51,580 bases of DNA, from contig AJWJ01000115.1 of NCBI GenBank assembly GCA_000277445.1, forward strand, positions 1-51,580, written 5' to 3'. Both the position numbers and the translations under genes were made by a program. The stretch comes from Polysphondylium violaceum. Taxonomy: Eukaryota > Evosea > Eumycetozoa > Dictyosteliales > Dictyosteliaceae. Of the stretch, positions 32,712-41,804 are shown piece by piece (position 1 is the stretch's first letter; every line of letters starts with the position of its first letter). The notes below the pieces were generated by a model, which saw nothing but the letters and a program-made list of their open reading frames with translations, did no database searches and was not told where the DNA came from.

Positions 32712-35670
32712 ATGTCTGATACAGAGGATAGTAGTTCACAAACAACAACCCAGGCAGTTGTTTTAAAAGAAGATAAAGGATTCGTATCATTTTTTCAAAC
32801 ATTAGATGATACTGATACAAATACAATAAAATTATTTGATAGAAAAGTATTATTATCTTAATACAATAGATAACGACATACAGAGATAGATTTTAATTTT
32901 TAATATATAAACATTGTATATTTTTAGGGATATTATTCACTACACGGTCAAGATGCAGTGTTTGTATCTTTGATGCATTTTAAAACTAAAAAATCACTTA
33001 AATATTGGACTATAGAACAAGCTAAAAAGAAATTAAAGACGAGTAATACTGTTGTACATAGTAAAAGTAATAATGAAGACGATGAAGAGCAAGAAGATGG
33101 ATTAGCTTATTTAACTATTAGACAAGGCGTTGAATATGAAACTATTATTAAAGAACTATTTGATGAAAAGAAAAAGATTGAAATATGGGGAAATAGGCCA
33201 AATAGAGCTAATCAATGGGAGATTATTAAAAAAGGATCACCAGGTAATATTCAAATGTTTGAAGATGTCATTCAAACAAATATAGAAGGCTCTTGTATGA
33301 TGGCATTAAAAATTGCACGTGAAAAAGGTACACTCACCTTTGGTATTGCATTTGGTGATGCTACCTTTAAAACATTAGGTTTATCTCAATTTGTTGATAA
33401 TGACCATTTATCAAATTTAAGTGTAAGTAATAGTTATTATTATTATTATTTACCAATATATTAATAATAATTATAATTAGAGTTTTATAATGCAAATGAG
33501 TATTAAGGAGTGTTTAATTTATAATGATTTAAAGAGTTATGATCATAAAAAAGTAACTGAAAAATTAGAAGAAGCAGGTATTCCAATTACTATTGTACCA
33601 AAAGCAGATTTTAATTCAAAGAATGTAGACCAAGATTTGACTAGATTATTGGGAAATATTAGTAATAATTTAATTGATTTGGAACAAGAACATGCAATTC
33701 AATCGGTTAGTTGTTTGATCAAGCATTTAGAGTTGCTTAGCAATGCAAACTTTTTTGGTAAATTTAAATTGGAGAAGTTTGATTTGGAAAAGTATATGAG
33801 ACTTGATCCATCATCATTCAAGGGATTACATATTATAGAGTCAAAAGAGGCGACCAAGGACCAAAGTTTGTACAGTCTTCTCAACCAATGTAACACACCC
33901 ATGGGTTCACGTCTTCTCTTGCAATGGGTCAAACAGCCACTCATAGACACTGATGAAATTGAGGTACGTTTGAATTTTGTTGACGCCTTTTACAATGATT
34001 TGGAGCTCAGAGAATCACTGAGGGCCAATGATCTCAAAAAAGTTGGTGATTTGGATCGTTTGGCAAAAAAATTTTATGGACAAAAGTCTTCGTTGGAGGA
34101 TTGTGTCAATCTCTATGGCACCACACAAAGATTACCCGTACTTCTCTCATCGCTGAGAAACTATAGCGGCACCTATCAAGAGATTCTTCAAATCAACTTT
34201 GTCGAGCCATTGACTGGCATGATTCAAGGCTTTAAAAAGTTTGCCGCCATGGTAGAGACAACCATCGATTTGGATTTGGCCAACGACAAACACGAGTATG
34301 TCATTCGTGCCACTTTTAACGAGGATCTCAAAAAAATGCAAGACAAAAAGAATGAGATCTCGAAAAAGATTGAGTCCACCCGTCTCAATGTTTCCGATGC
34401 CATTGGACTCGATGAGTCTAAAGTCAAACTACACTATACCGACAAGGACGGCTATCTATTGCGTATCTCGAGAAAGGATGAGCCATCGATTCGTAAAAAC
34501 ACCAAATGCATCGTCTATGCAACCCAAAAGGACGGCGTCAGATTCTCAACCAAAGAGCTCGGAATGCTCAACGAAGCCTACACAAAGATCTCTGCTGCCT
34601 ATCAAGAGAAACAGTCAGGCATTGCAAAGAGAGCATTGGAAATTGCTGCAAGCTTTGTCCCACTGATTGAAGACCTTAGCTCCCTTATTGCCACCCTTGA
34701 TGTCTTTGTCACCATGGCCCATGTCTCTTCCATCTCGCCCATCCCCTATGTCAGACCCACCGTCCATCCACTTGGCCAAGGCAGCACTGAGATTGTCGGC
34801 GGTCGTCATCCCTGCGTTGAGATCCAAGACGGCGTCAGCTTCATCCCCAACGACATTAGTCTTGTCCGTGATGAATCTCAATTCCAGATCATCACAGGCC
34901 CCAACATGGGTGGCAAGAGTACCTTTATTCGTCAAGTCGGCCTCATTGTACTCATGGCACAGATTGGCTGCTTTGTCCCCTGTCAAGAGGCTTCGATTTC
35001 TGTCGTCGACTGCATATTGTCCAGAGTTGGTGCAGGCGATAGCCAATTGCGAGGTGTTTCTACTTTTATGGCAGAGATGTTGGAGACCTCTTATATTCTT
35101 AAAGTTGCCACCAAAAACTCACTCATCATCATCGATGAGTTGGGCAGAGGCACATCAACCTATGACGGCTTTGGTTTAGCTTGGGGTATCGCCGAATACA
35201 TTTGCAATCAAATCGGTGGATTTTGTCTATTTGCCACTCACTTTCACGAATTAACTGTTCTCGAAGAAATGATGCCAATGGTTAAAAATCTTCACGTTGC
35301 TGCCACTGCAGACAACAATACCTTTACCCTACTCTATAAAGTTGAAAAAGGATCCTGTGATCAAAGTTTTGGTATCCATGTAGCCGTTTTAGCAGATTTT
35401 CCAAAGGAGGTTATTGATTTGGCAAAATTAAAAGCAAAAGAATTGGAGTCTTTTGAATCAAATGTATGTTGTTTATTACATTATTATTATTATTTATAAA
35501 TGTATCTATATTAATTTATTCCTCTACAACTACTATAGACATTAAAAAAGAATTATAATCAATTTTTAGATGAATTTAAAGAAATTGATTTAAACAATGC
35601 TGATCAAGAAAAAACTCTGAGTTTAGTTCAAAACCTTTTATCCAAATATTCTATAGATATAAATAATTAA
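32712..35670 (+). CDS. msh2: MSH2, DNA mismatch repair MutS homolog
   Basis: Forms heterodimers with MSH6 or MSH3 that detect mismatches in nuclear DNA. Exons are 32712-32846, 32928-33422, 33481-35463 and 35539-35670, giving 914 residues (human 934). Domain order is the mismatch-binding domain I (GFVSFFQTLDD, LFDRKGYYSLHGQDA), connector, lever/clamp (LLNQCNTPMGSRLLLQWVKQPL), and ATPase. The Walker A motif GPNMGGKST lies near residue 683, VGAGDSQLRGVSTFM follows, and the Walker B stretch DELGRGTSTYDGFG is near 761, with FATHFHELT after it. The domain I Phe-X-Glu that marks MutS and MSH6 is absent, as expected for MSH2. Exon 2 ends with two possible donors; only GTAAGT at 33423 keeps frame. The ends of the gene use A/T-ending codons and the ATPase region C-ending ones. 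Confidence 0.97.
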
Positions 35671-35769
35671 AAATAAAAGTCTTTTATTATTCATATTCTA
35701 TGTTGCGTTGTTGTTTTAATGTACATTGAGAGGTGTATATATCTGTGTTTTATGTAAAAAGGTATTGAA

Positions 35770-36159
35770 TTATCTATATCTTGGCTGTTGTTGTTCTGAT
35801 AATTGTTTTTTTAAAAGTAATATTTCATTTGCTTGTTGGTTTATTATTTGATCCTTTTCTTTTACATCTGTTTCATATTTGCTCTGCAAATTTTTAAAAT
35901 TCTCTTTGAGTTGTACATATTTTTGTCTTAGTTTTATATAACCTTTTTTAAACTGATCCAATGCTATACGTGCTAGAAATGTTTCTTCTATGTAGGTGAT
36001 AAAGAAATGATACTTTGTAAGAGGATCAATGGATTTATCAAACATAGCATTCACTTTTAATCTATCGTCATCTGCTAGCGCTATATTTGAAAATATATCT
36101 TCTTTTTTAATTTTATCATTATCTATTGGTTGTTTATTCTTTTTATCTGATTTATCCAT
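35770..36159 (-). CDS. Small coiled-coil protein, unknown
   Basis: Single-exon frame of 129 residues, convergent with msh2 with a 99-bp gap. The N-terminal 25 residues are Lys/Asp-rich. Residues 30-70 look like a folded helical region (KYHFFITYIEETFLARIALDQF). Residues 72-125 form a coiled coil (LRQKYVQLKENFKNLQ, ANEILLLKKQL), ending in a Gln-rich tail. No signal peptide or membrane segment. The uninterrupted frame, the protein-like composition and the ATG flanked by A/T-rich promoter sequence support a real gene. I do not recognise the family; a subunit of a trafficking or kinetochore complex would fit the size but is not supported by a motif. Confidence 0.75.
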   Translation of the reverse strand: MDKSDKKNKQPIDNDKIKKEDIFSNIALADDDRLKVNAMFDKSIDPLTKYHFFITYIEETFLARIALDQFKKGYIKLRQKYVQLKENFKNLQSKYETDVKEKDQIINQQANEILLLKKQLSEQQQPRYR

Positions 36160-36517
36160 GGTGGTGTTGCTGTCTGAATGTTTGGTTCAAATTAAAAATT
36201 TTTCATTAATTTTGCGCGCTCACACGATTAAAAGAAGAGTTTTTTTAAGTTTTTATTTTTTTAATCTTGTATTTATTTTGCTTGGTTGTATGAGTGATAT
36301 GCTTATGAAATAATCAATATTATAAGATCAAACAAATTATTGTGATTGGGTATTGATGTGAGACACCCTGCATGGATATTTTTTAATTAAAAAAAAACCG
36401 ACTTAAAAATAAAAAAAAAAAAAAAAAAACATGATTCACACGACTATCAGAAAGTCTGTATTGTTATTTATATCGAGAAAATAATAGTAATATAGGTTCA
36501 GACGAATAGTAATCGAT
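36160..36517. other. Bidirectional promoter region
   Basis: Spacer of 358 bp between the small coiled-coil gene (minus) and the K+/H+ exchange-related gene (plus). It has A runs around 36390-36430. An open frame at 36029-36313 on the plus strand is mostly antisense to the coiled-coil gene and is not supported. Confidence 0.5.
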
Positions 36518-37471
36518 ATGAGAGTGTTTTTTTTAAATCTTAGAAATAGTACAGCTGCTAGTACTGGTGGTAGTGTTGGGAATAGATGGACTTTTTATAT
36601 TGAAAAATCAGAATACTTCAACAAGGGATTCTCGATAGACAACAACAACAGTTCCACTAGTAGCACAACACCTGCCAAACAATCTAAATTGGTTGTTGTG
36701 TTGGATAAACTTAAAAAGATTGCAGTGGAATCTAGAAATGAGATCGATAATGCAGTCGATGGTCAAGGCCTTAAAGGAAAACTCAAACAGTTGTTGATCT
36801 ATATGGAGTCTAAAATTGCACCCGAAGAGTCGATTCTACAACAGTTTTCAAGATTAAATGACAAGAATATCCTAGTTCATCATCACAATCACCATCACCA
36901 TCAGCATCCAAAGAACCCACTCAACCATCAAGATAAATCTAGCACACAAGTGGTGTTTGAGGAACTCAATCATTCACATCCCAAAACAAGCTTTCAAATC
37001 CATTATCCCTCAAGCATAGGATTGAGAAGAGCACAAAGATACTCTTCGATATTTATTCGTCAAAGAATGGCATATCATCGTCAATGGATGATTGCAAACA
37101 GTTTGTTAATACCAATCACATTTGCTGCCACCATTTTACCAGGTCCCAATATCTTTTTAGCCTACAATCTCTACAGACTCTATGGTCACTATCAAGCCTA
37201 CAGAGGTTGTATTAATTTCACAAAGTATTCAAAACTACATCCAACACTCTTGTTTAAACCTAGTTTAGAATTATCAGATTGTTTAAACGGATTAAATGAC
37301 TATAATATAAACAACAACAACATCAACAGTAATAATAATAGTAATGAAAATAGTAATAGTAAACCAATTTGTAATATTAGTAATCCTTATGAACTATTAT
37401 CAAATAGACTTAGAATACCTGGACTATATGAGTTTATTAAAAGAGTACAACTCGAAACAACTACTAAATAA
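36518..37471 (+). CDS. Mitochondrial K+/H+ exchange-related protein
   Basis: Single-exon gene, 317 residues. It resembles the Mit_KHE1 family (yeast YDL183c and relatives), inner-membrane proteins linked to mitochondrial K+/H+ exchange and volume control. The N-terminus (MRVFFLNLRNSTAA) is basic and Ser/Thr-rich with no acidic residues, as in a mitochondrial presequence. The family core is the stretch after FQIHYPSS: RQRMAYHRQWM, then LLIPITFAATILPGPNIFLAY and NLYRLYGHYQAYRG, with a hydrophobic segment, the Leu-Pro-x-Pro-Asn turn and the aromatic helix. A His/Asn-rich insertion sits in the middle (HHHNHHHHQHP) and an Asn run near the end. Assignment rests on remembered motif order only; transport activity is inference. 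Confidence 0.72.
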   Translation: MRVFFLNLRNSTAASTGGSVGNRWTFYIEKSEYFNKGFSIDNNNSSTSSTTPAKQSKLVVVLDKLKKIAVESRNEIDNAVDGQGLKGKLKQLLIYMESKIAPEESILQQFSRLNDKNILVHHHNHHHHQHPKNPLNHQDKSSTQVVFEELNHSHPKTSFQIHYPSSIGLRRAQRYSSIFIRQRMAYHRQWMIANSLLIPITFAATILPGPNIFLAYNLYRLYGHYQAYRGCINFTKYSKLHPTLLFKPSLELSDCLNGLNDYNINNNNINSNNNSNENSNSKPICNISNPYELLSNRLRIPGLYEFIKRVQLETTTK

Positions 37472-37691
37472 AAGATTAAAGGTTATGTTGGTTATATATA
37501 ATATGTATTATTTTTATTTAAAAAAATAACAAAAAAAAAGAGATTGGTTTGATTGTTTGGCGATTGCTATTGTTATTGTTATTGTTGGATGATGTGGTTG
37601 TGAAGCTTTACATTTTGTATTACTATTGATAATGATAATAGTAATAGTAATATTATTGTTGTTGTTGTTGATATTGTATTGTTGCTGTTGT

Positions 37692-37997
37692 TTATCTGCC
37701 GCTGTAGAAAGCTCTGATTTTTTCTTCCCATTCCTTCTTTCTCTTCTTTCTGAGATCTTTGAGTGAAGACATGACGTATACGGGTGGATCAGAAAAGATA
37801 TCTACTTCTGATCTCCATACTTTGGCATATGGAAGACTAGTGTGGAAATCGATAGTGGCACCATTTGATAAAATCATAGTGGTCTTTCTTGATCTTGGTG
37901 CATTGTTTTTCATATTTGAAATACCTCTGACCATCATTGATTCACCAGCATTCTTTACAAACAACAAAGTGCTAGTAGATTTAATTAATGTATTCAT
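37692..37997 (-). CDS. Candidate mitochondrial ribosomal protein (bL31m/mL55-like)
   Basis: Single exon, 101 residues, starting at the ATG at 37997. The frame is open three codons further, but only to a GTG. The N-terminus (MNTLIKSTSTLLFVKNAGES) has the basic, hydroxylated look of a mitochondrial targeting sequence. The core TTMILSNGATIDFHTSLPYA resembles the 'LSDGSTFT' strand pair of mitochondrial bL31 proteins and the related region of mL55. The end is very basic (LRKKRKKEWEEKIRAF), as in ribosomal proteins. The next gene upstream on this strand is SERP1. Identity is tentative; a different small mitochondrial RNA-binding protein is possible. Confidence 0.6.
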   Translation of the reverse strand: MNTLIKSTSTLLFVKNAGESMMVRGISNMKNNAPRSRKTTMILSNGATIDFHTSLPYAKVWRSEVDIFSDPPVYVMSSLKDLRKKRKKEWEEKIRAFYSGR

Positions 37998-38522
37998 TCT
38001 ATACACTATATCTATAATATCGAAACTGCTGAAATGATTTCGAAATCACTCGTTTATTTTTCAGAAACTAAAAAAAATCAAAAAAAAAAAAAAATAATAA
38101 AAAAAAAAGCCTTCTCATTGATTTGTTTTTTGCATATGATGAGAAGCTCATAGCATTGGGAGTTTGGCAAAATATTATACTAATATAATGATTAATGGTC
38201 AAGTTGAATCATTTCATGAGTATAATCTTTTGTTGACAAGCAAATTTAATGAAGCTTGAATTTAACCAAATACTTACACCAATTGATTATGATAGTATTT
38301 GGTCGTCATTATTTGATTTTCATAGTACCCAAATACAGGTATCAGTGAGTCATGGGATAAAGGAATAGAGATAGAAAGAGAAAGGTATGGTTATAAATGT
38401 TTTATATAGTTGTTTATTTTACAAAATTAAAAAAGGAGATCATGGCAAAAATAAACTAAATCCAAATATACAGATCTAGTGTTTGAATTGATGTGATTTG
38501 CGTTGAATTGGTTGATGATTGT
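37998..38522. other. Intergenic DNA with two hairpins
   Basis: Spacer between the small mitochondrial gene and SERP1. It carries CTTCTCAT 38111-38118 / ATGAGAAG 38139-38146 and ACCAAATAC 38265-38273 / GTATTTGGT 38295-38303. No coding frame was found. The right end must hold the SERP1 3' untranslated region. Confidence 0.5.
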
Positions 38523-38859
38523 TTATTGACCTTTGAAGATTTGTAAAAGGGCTAAAAAATGAAAAGAAAATGATTAATATAAATAAATTTGGCGCGACGA
38601 TGATGATCACCTCATTTGGTGTAAATAGCTAAAATAATAAGTATACATACATGAACCAACAACGACAAAAACAATAAAAGCTAAAACGTATGGGTTAATG
38701 TTTAAACCTTCTTCCTTCTTTTTTGGGTGAACAAGACCTCTCTTTTCAATGTTGGATTGATATTTTTCAGATTTTTGTCTTAATTGTCTAGTCTGTGTGT
38801 GTGTGATTGATTAGTATATATGTAAATAACTTTTTCTTTCTGTATTTGCGACTTACCAT
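38523..38859 (-). CDS. serp1: SERP1/RAMP4, translocon-associated small protein
   Basis: Tail-anchored ER membrane protein of the Sec61 translocon (ribosome-attached membrane protein 4; yeast Ysy6), which helps membrane protein folding under stress. Minus-strand exons are 38859-38857 (the ATG alone), 38792-38651 and 38551-38523, giving 57 residues. The product begins MTRQLRQKSEKYQSNIEKRG, then a basic linker HPKKKEEG, a membrane span (PYVLAFIVFVVVGSS) and LLQIFKGQ. This matches the family layout (human RMANEKHSKNITQRG, then LLALFIFVVCGSAIFQII). The exon joins were fixed by splice signals and by the family alignment. The first exon contributes only the start codon. The protein is too short and too split to show as a long ORF. 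Confidence 0.9.
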
Positions 38860-39467
38860 CTTTAGTTTTTATATGTTGTATAAAGTTTATGCAATATTAA
38901 AAATAAACACACAAGCGCCTTTTTTTAGTTTGAACAAATTTTTTTTTTTTTTCTAAAAATTTTGAAAAAAACTCGCTTTGTCATCCCTTCCTCTGGGGGT
39001 GGTTGTGTGGTGATGTTTGCTGTTTTTTATAGTTTTGACTTTTTTTAACGTTACTTGTTTGAGCATTTAAAATCTTGATGAGATTTAAACTAAATTAAAA
39101 AAAGAACGTTAATATCCAAAGAGTAGCAAGAGAGTGATAGAGTGAAGTAAAGATATTGGTTCATCAATTGTGCAATAAAATGATATTTCTATAGGCTCAA
39201 CTCATTGCTGATCAGCACTATTATTTTAAACATAGAAAAAAGATTATCAAGGAATTGTAATCAATGAATACTCTTTCAATAAATTAAATCATACGTAGTT
39301 GGCCATAGAATGATGGGAAATCATACAGCTTCCTGAAATATTGAGAGTTTTACTTTTTCAACAACTTCTCACCCCCCTTTCTAAACTTTTTTTTTTTTTT
39401 TAATTTTAAATTTTATTCGATTTTATTATCTTTTCAAAAAAACTAATCATTTCAATATAGATACATA
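38860..39467. other. Divergent SERP1-SNARE intergenic region
   Basis: Spacer of about 600 bp between SERP1 (minus) and the Qc-SNARE gene (plus), serving both promoters. A less A/T-rich island lies at 39115-39345, containing the palindrome GCTGATCAGC near 39207. T runs at 38940-38952 and 39390-39402 flank it. No coding frame is supported. Confidence 0.5.
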
Positions 39468-40022
39468 ATGAGTAATAATAATAATAATAGACCCAACCCA
39501 GCAAGTCCTTATCTATCAGACAATGCAAGGTAATTATTGTGGCTTAGTAATAGTCGATAAATTAGATAGACTAACCCCAACATTCCCATTGAAAACAAAA
39601 ACAATTACAATAACAACAACAACAACAGAAATGCATTGTTTGACAATGACGGCATAGGGACTAGTTCAAGGAAATGGGGTGGAGGTAGAGATCAATCGGC
39701 TTATTCAAATATGTCAAACAGAGAGATTTTAGACGGTCAAAAGAAAACAATGGATGACCAAGACAAACACTTGGACTCGTTGTCGCACAGTATCGGGAGA
39801 ACAAAAGAGATGGCTATAGAGATTGGCAAAACAGCAGAGGATCATAGTAGGATGTTGGATGAGTTGGATGTACATGTAGACTCTACATCGGCTAGATTAT
39901 CAAATGCAACAAGAAGTGTTATTTCATTGGCTAGAGAAACAAAAACCACGGGTTATTGGGTAACCATTTGTCTTTTATTTTTAGCTCTAATAGTTGTCTC
40001 TGGTCTAGCTGCTACTTTATAA
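39468..40022 (+). CDS. Qc-SNARE (syntaxin-8/Bet1-like)
   Basis: Membrane fusion protein. Exons are 39468-39529 and 39629-40022 (99-bp intron), giving 151 residues. The N-terminal 45 residues are Asn/Gly/Ser-rich, with no Habc domain. The SNARE motif (about residues 55-115) includes QKKTMDDQDKHLDSLSHSIG, EIGKTAEDHSRMLDELD and DSTSARLSNATRSV, which aligns with the Qc helices of syntaxins 6 and 8 and with Bet1. A C-terminal membrane anchor follows (GYWVTICLLFLALIVVSGLAA). The position of the conserved zero-layer Gln is taken by His93. The intron ends in a CAA repeat right before the AG. Which trafficking step it serves cannot be told. Confidence 0.9.
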
Positions 40023-40623
40023 CTAAATCACCGTCATTCATTTCGCGTATATTTATTTACTATGCGTAATCTCAAAGCAGGATGGGTTTGTTTCAGCAGC
40101 GTAGTGTTTAAACAGTGTTTTAATTTACTCATTTCAAATAACATCTAGATATAATATCTTATACATCAACACCAATTCAGGTGGAAAGAAGAAAGAGCAG
40201 GAGAAAAGAAAAAAAAAAAAACAAAAAAAAAAAAAGATATATATGCAAAAAAAGAACATATAGATAATATGTATCCTTTTTTACTTGTAAATAATAGTAG
40301 TAACAATAAAGTTATTAAACCAATTCCTCATCATTATATAATTGATCACTTTGAGTTGCTTGACATTTTAAAAGAGAAAGACAGTACAATTATGTTTTTG
40401 ATTTACATATATATTTTTTTTTTATTGTTATTATTACCAAATGTAATCATTATGTTGTGTTGATCATCACAATTGATTATAAAATAAAAATGATGAGAAC
40501 TTATATATCTGAGGTGAAGGTGTGTTGTGGTTTGTATTGTTGTTGCTTTTGTTGTTGACAACAACAAACAAATAATGATTACAAATATCGTTGTTTAAGA
40601 TAGGTTTCTATTTAAATAATTAT
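40023..40623. other. Intergenic DNA, possible tiny ORF
   Basis: Spacer between the SNARE gene and the ATP synthase j-like gene (convergent). It has A runs at 40210-40235. A 64-codon plus-strand frame at 40269-40463 ends in a hydrophobic stretch (FLIYIYIFFLLLLLPNVII). This might be a tail-anchored peptide, but in DNA this rich in A and T it is more likely chance, so I do not call it a gene. Confidence 0.45.
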
Positions 40624-41180
40624 TTAATGATGACCGTGGCTACCTCCGTGAGATTGTGGGTGAAGTTTAGCTTCAATTTTCTTCCAATAGTCTATAGATA
40701 GTGTGAAAAAGGGATATATTAGTATCAAAGATAATATGCGATAAAATACAATATCACACAAAACAACACATCTGGGTTATCATTAGCGATTTGTTATATT
40801 ATATCATATTATATGCTACAAGTGTTTCATAAAGCTATGTTATTATCATTACTACTAAAACTTATGACATGATAAAATGAATGAAAACTCAGTTATTGTT
40901 ATATGTTGTGTGCTGTATTGTAATCCTAAATAAATATAATAGATATCATACAAGAATTCTTTTTATCTTCCTCTGTAATTGTAAATAGTATGTATGTTAA
41001 TAAAATTGTATATCATGCAGATATTGTCATAGATCGATATAGATATATAAACTTTTACATACCAGTAATACCAGCGTACATCTTGCTGATGAGAGCACCC
41101 CAGACACCAACACCGATGAGGAATGGCCAGTAGATTTTACCTTGGGTACGTAAATATGAAGCGAGTGGTTCTTGTCTCAT
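40624..41180 (-). CDS. ATP synthase subunit j (Atp18)-like small protein
   Basis: Minus-strand exons are 41180-41063, 40972-40952 (21 bases) and 40691-40624, giving 68 residues. The product starts MRQEPLASYLRTQGKIYWPF, has one membrane span (IYWPFLIGVGVWGALISKMY), then EEDKKNS (encoded by the micro-exon), YYWKKIEAK, and a His-rich end (SHGGSHGHH). The Tyr-Trp-Pro-Phe entry into a small glycine-containing span followed by a charged tail recalls subunit j/i of the mitochondrial F1Fo ATP synthase. Frames join at all three exons, which is strong support that the gene is real. The identity is an inference from layout, and another small inner-membrane subunit would fit. Confidence 0.72.
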
Positions 41181-41804
41181 TTTGTTATATATTTGTTGTT
41201 ATATGATCAAAAAATGAAGTATTTATTTTTTTTTTCTTTTTTTTTTCACGATTTATTTTTTTTTTTTCTTATGACAGAAAGTTTTTTGAAGTACGAAAAT
41301 TTTAGTTTTTTAAGAAGAGAGGATTTTTATTATGATGTGTGGGTGCAATGAAAAGTGGTAAACATAAGCACTTTTTTAAAATTTTATATTATAAATTTTA
41401 TCGATAAGGATATGTTGTATCTATATCAAGCACAATATATAAAAAGACTGATCTCATAGTTTAGTTTGTGTGGGTGCAAAAGTTTTGCATATATGTGTTT
41501 TGTGAAATTTTAGTTTACAGCAAACAAAGTCCCAAATCAGAAATAATAAGTTAACAGAATGACCTTAATAGGTGATCAGACCTAGCAATCATTTACAAAA
41601 TGGTTATTACCAATTTAATCATATTATTAATAAATTGATATTTTCTGTATATATATTTATAAACAGTAGATTGGAAATTAAATTATAAATATAAAGTTTG
41701 TTGTGAATAAATGCTTTATCATCACGTCTTTTGTGTTATTTCTTTATCCACTAGTGAATAGAATTTTATATATATGTTGTCTCATAATTGTGTATTGTTA
41801 AAGA
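41181..41804. other. Divergent promoter region
   Basis: Spacer between the ATP synthase j-like gene (minus) and the CCCH-RNB-helicase gene (plus). It contains T runs at 41220-41270 and a short inverted repeat TAGGT/ACCTA around 41570-41585. No coding frame is seen. Confidence 0.5.

Noticed and set aside
36029-36313. 94-codon plus-strand frame
   Set aside because: Half of it is antisense to the small coiled-coil gene and the rest is hydrophobic A/T-rich sequence in a promoter.
40269-40463. 64-codon frame with hydrophobic C-terminus
   Set aside because: Composition follows the A/T-rich DNA (Ile, Leu, Phe, Tyr, Asn), there is no family resemblance, and it lies in a convergent spacer. A real tail-anchored peptide is not excluded.
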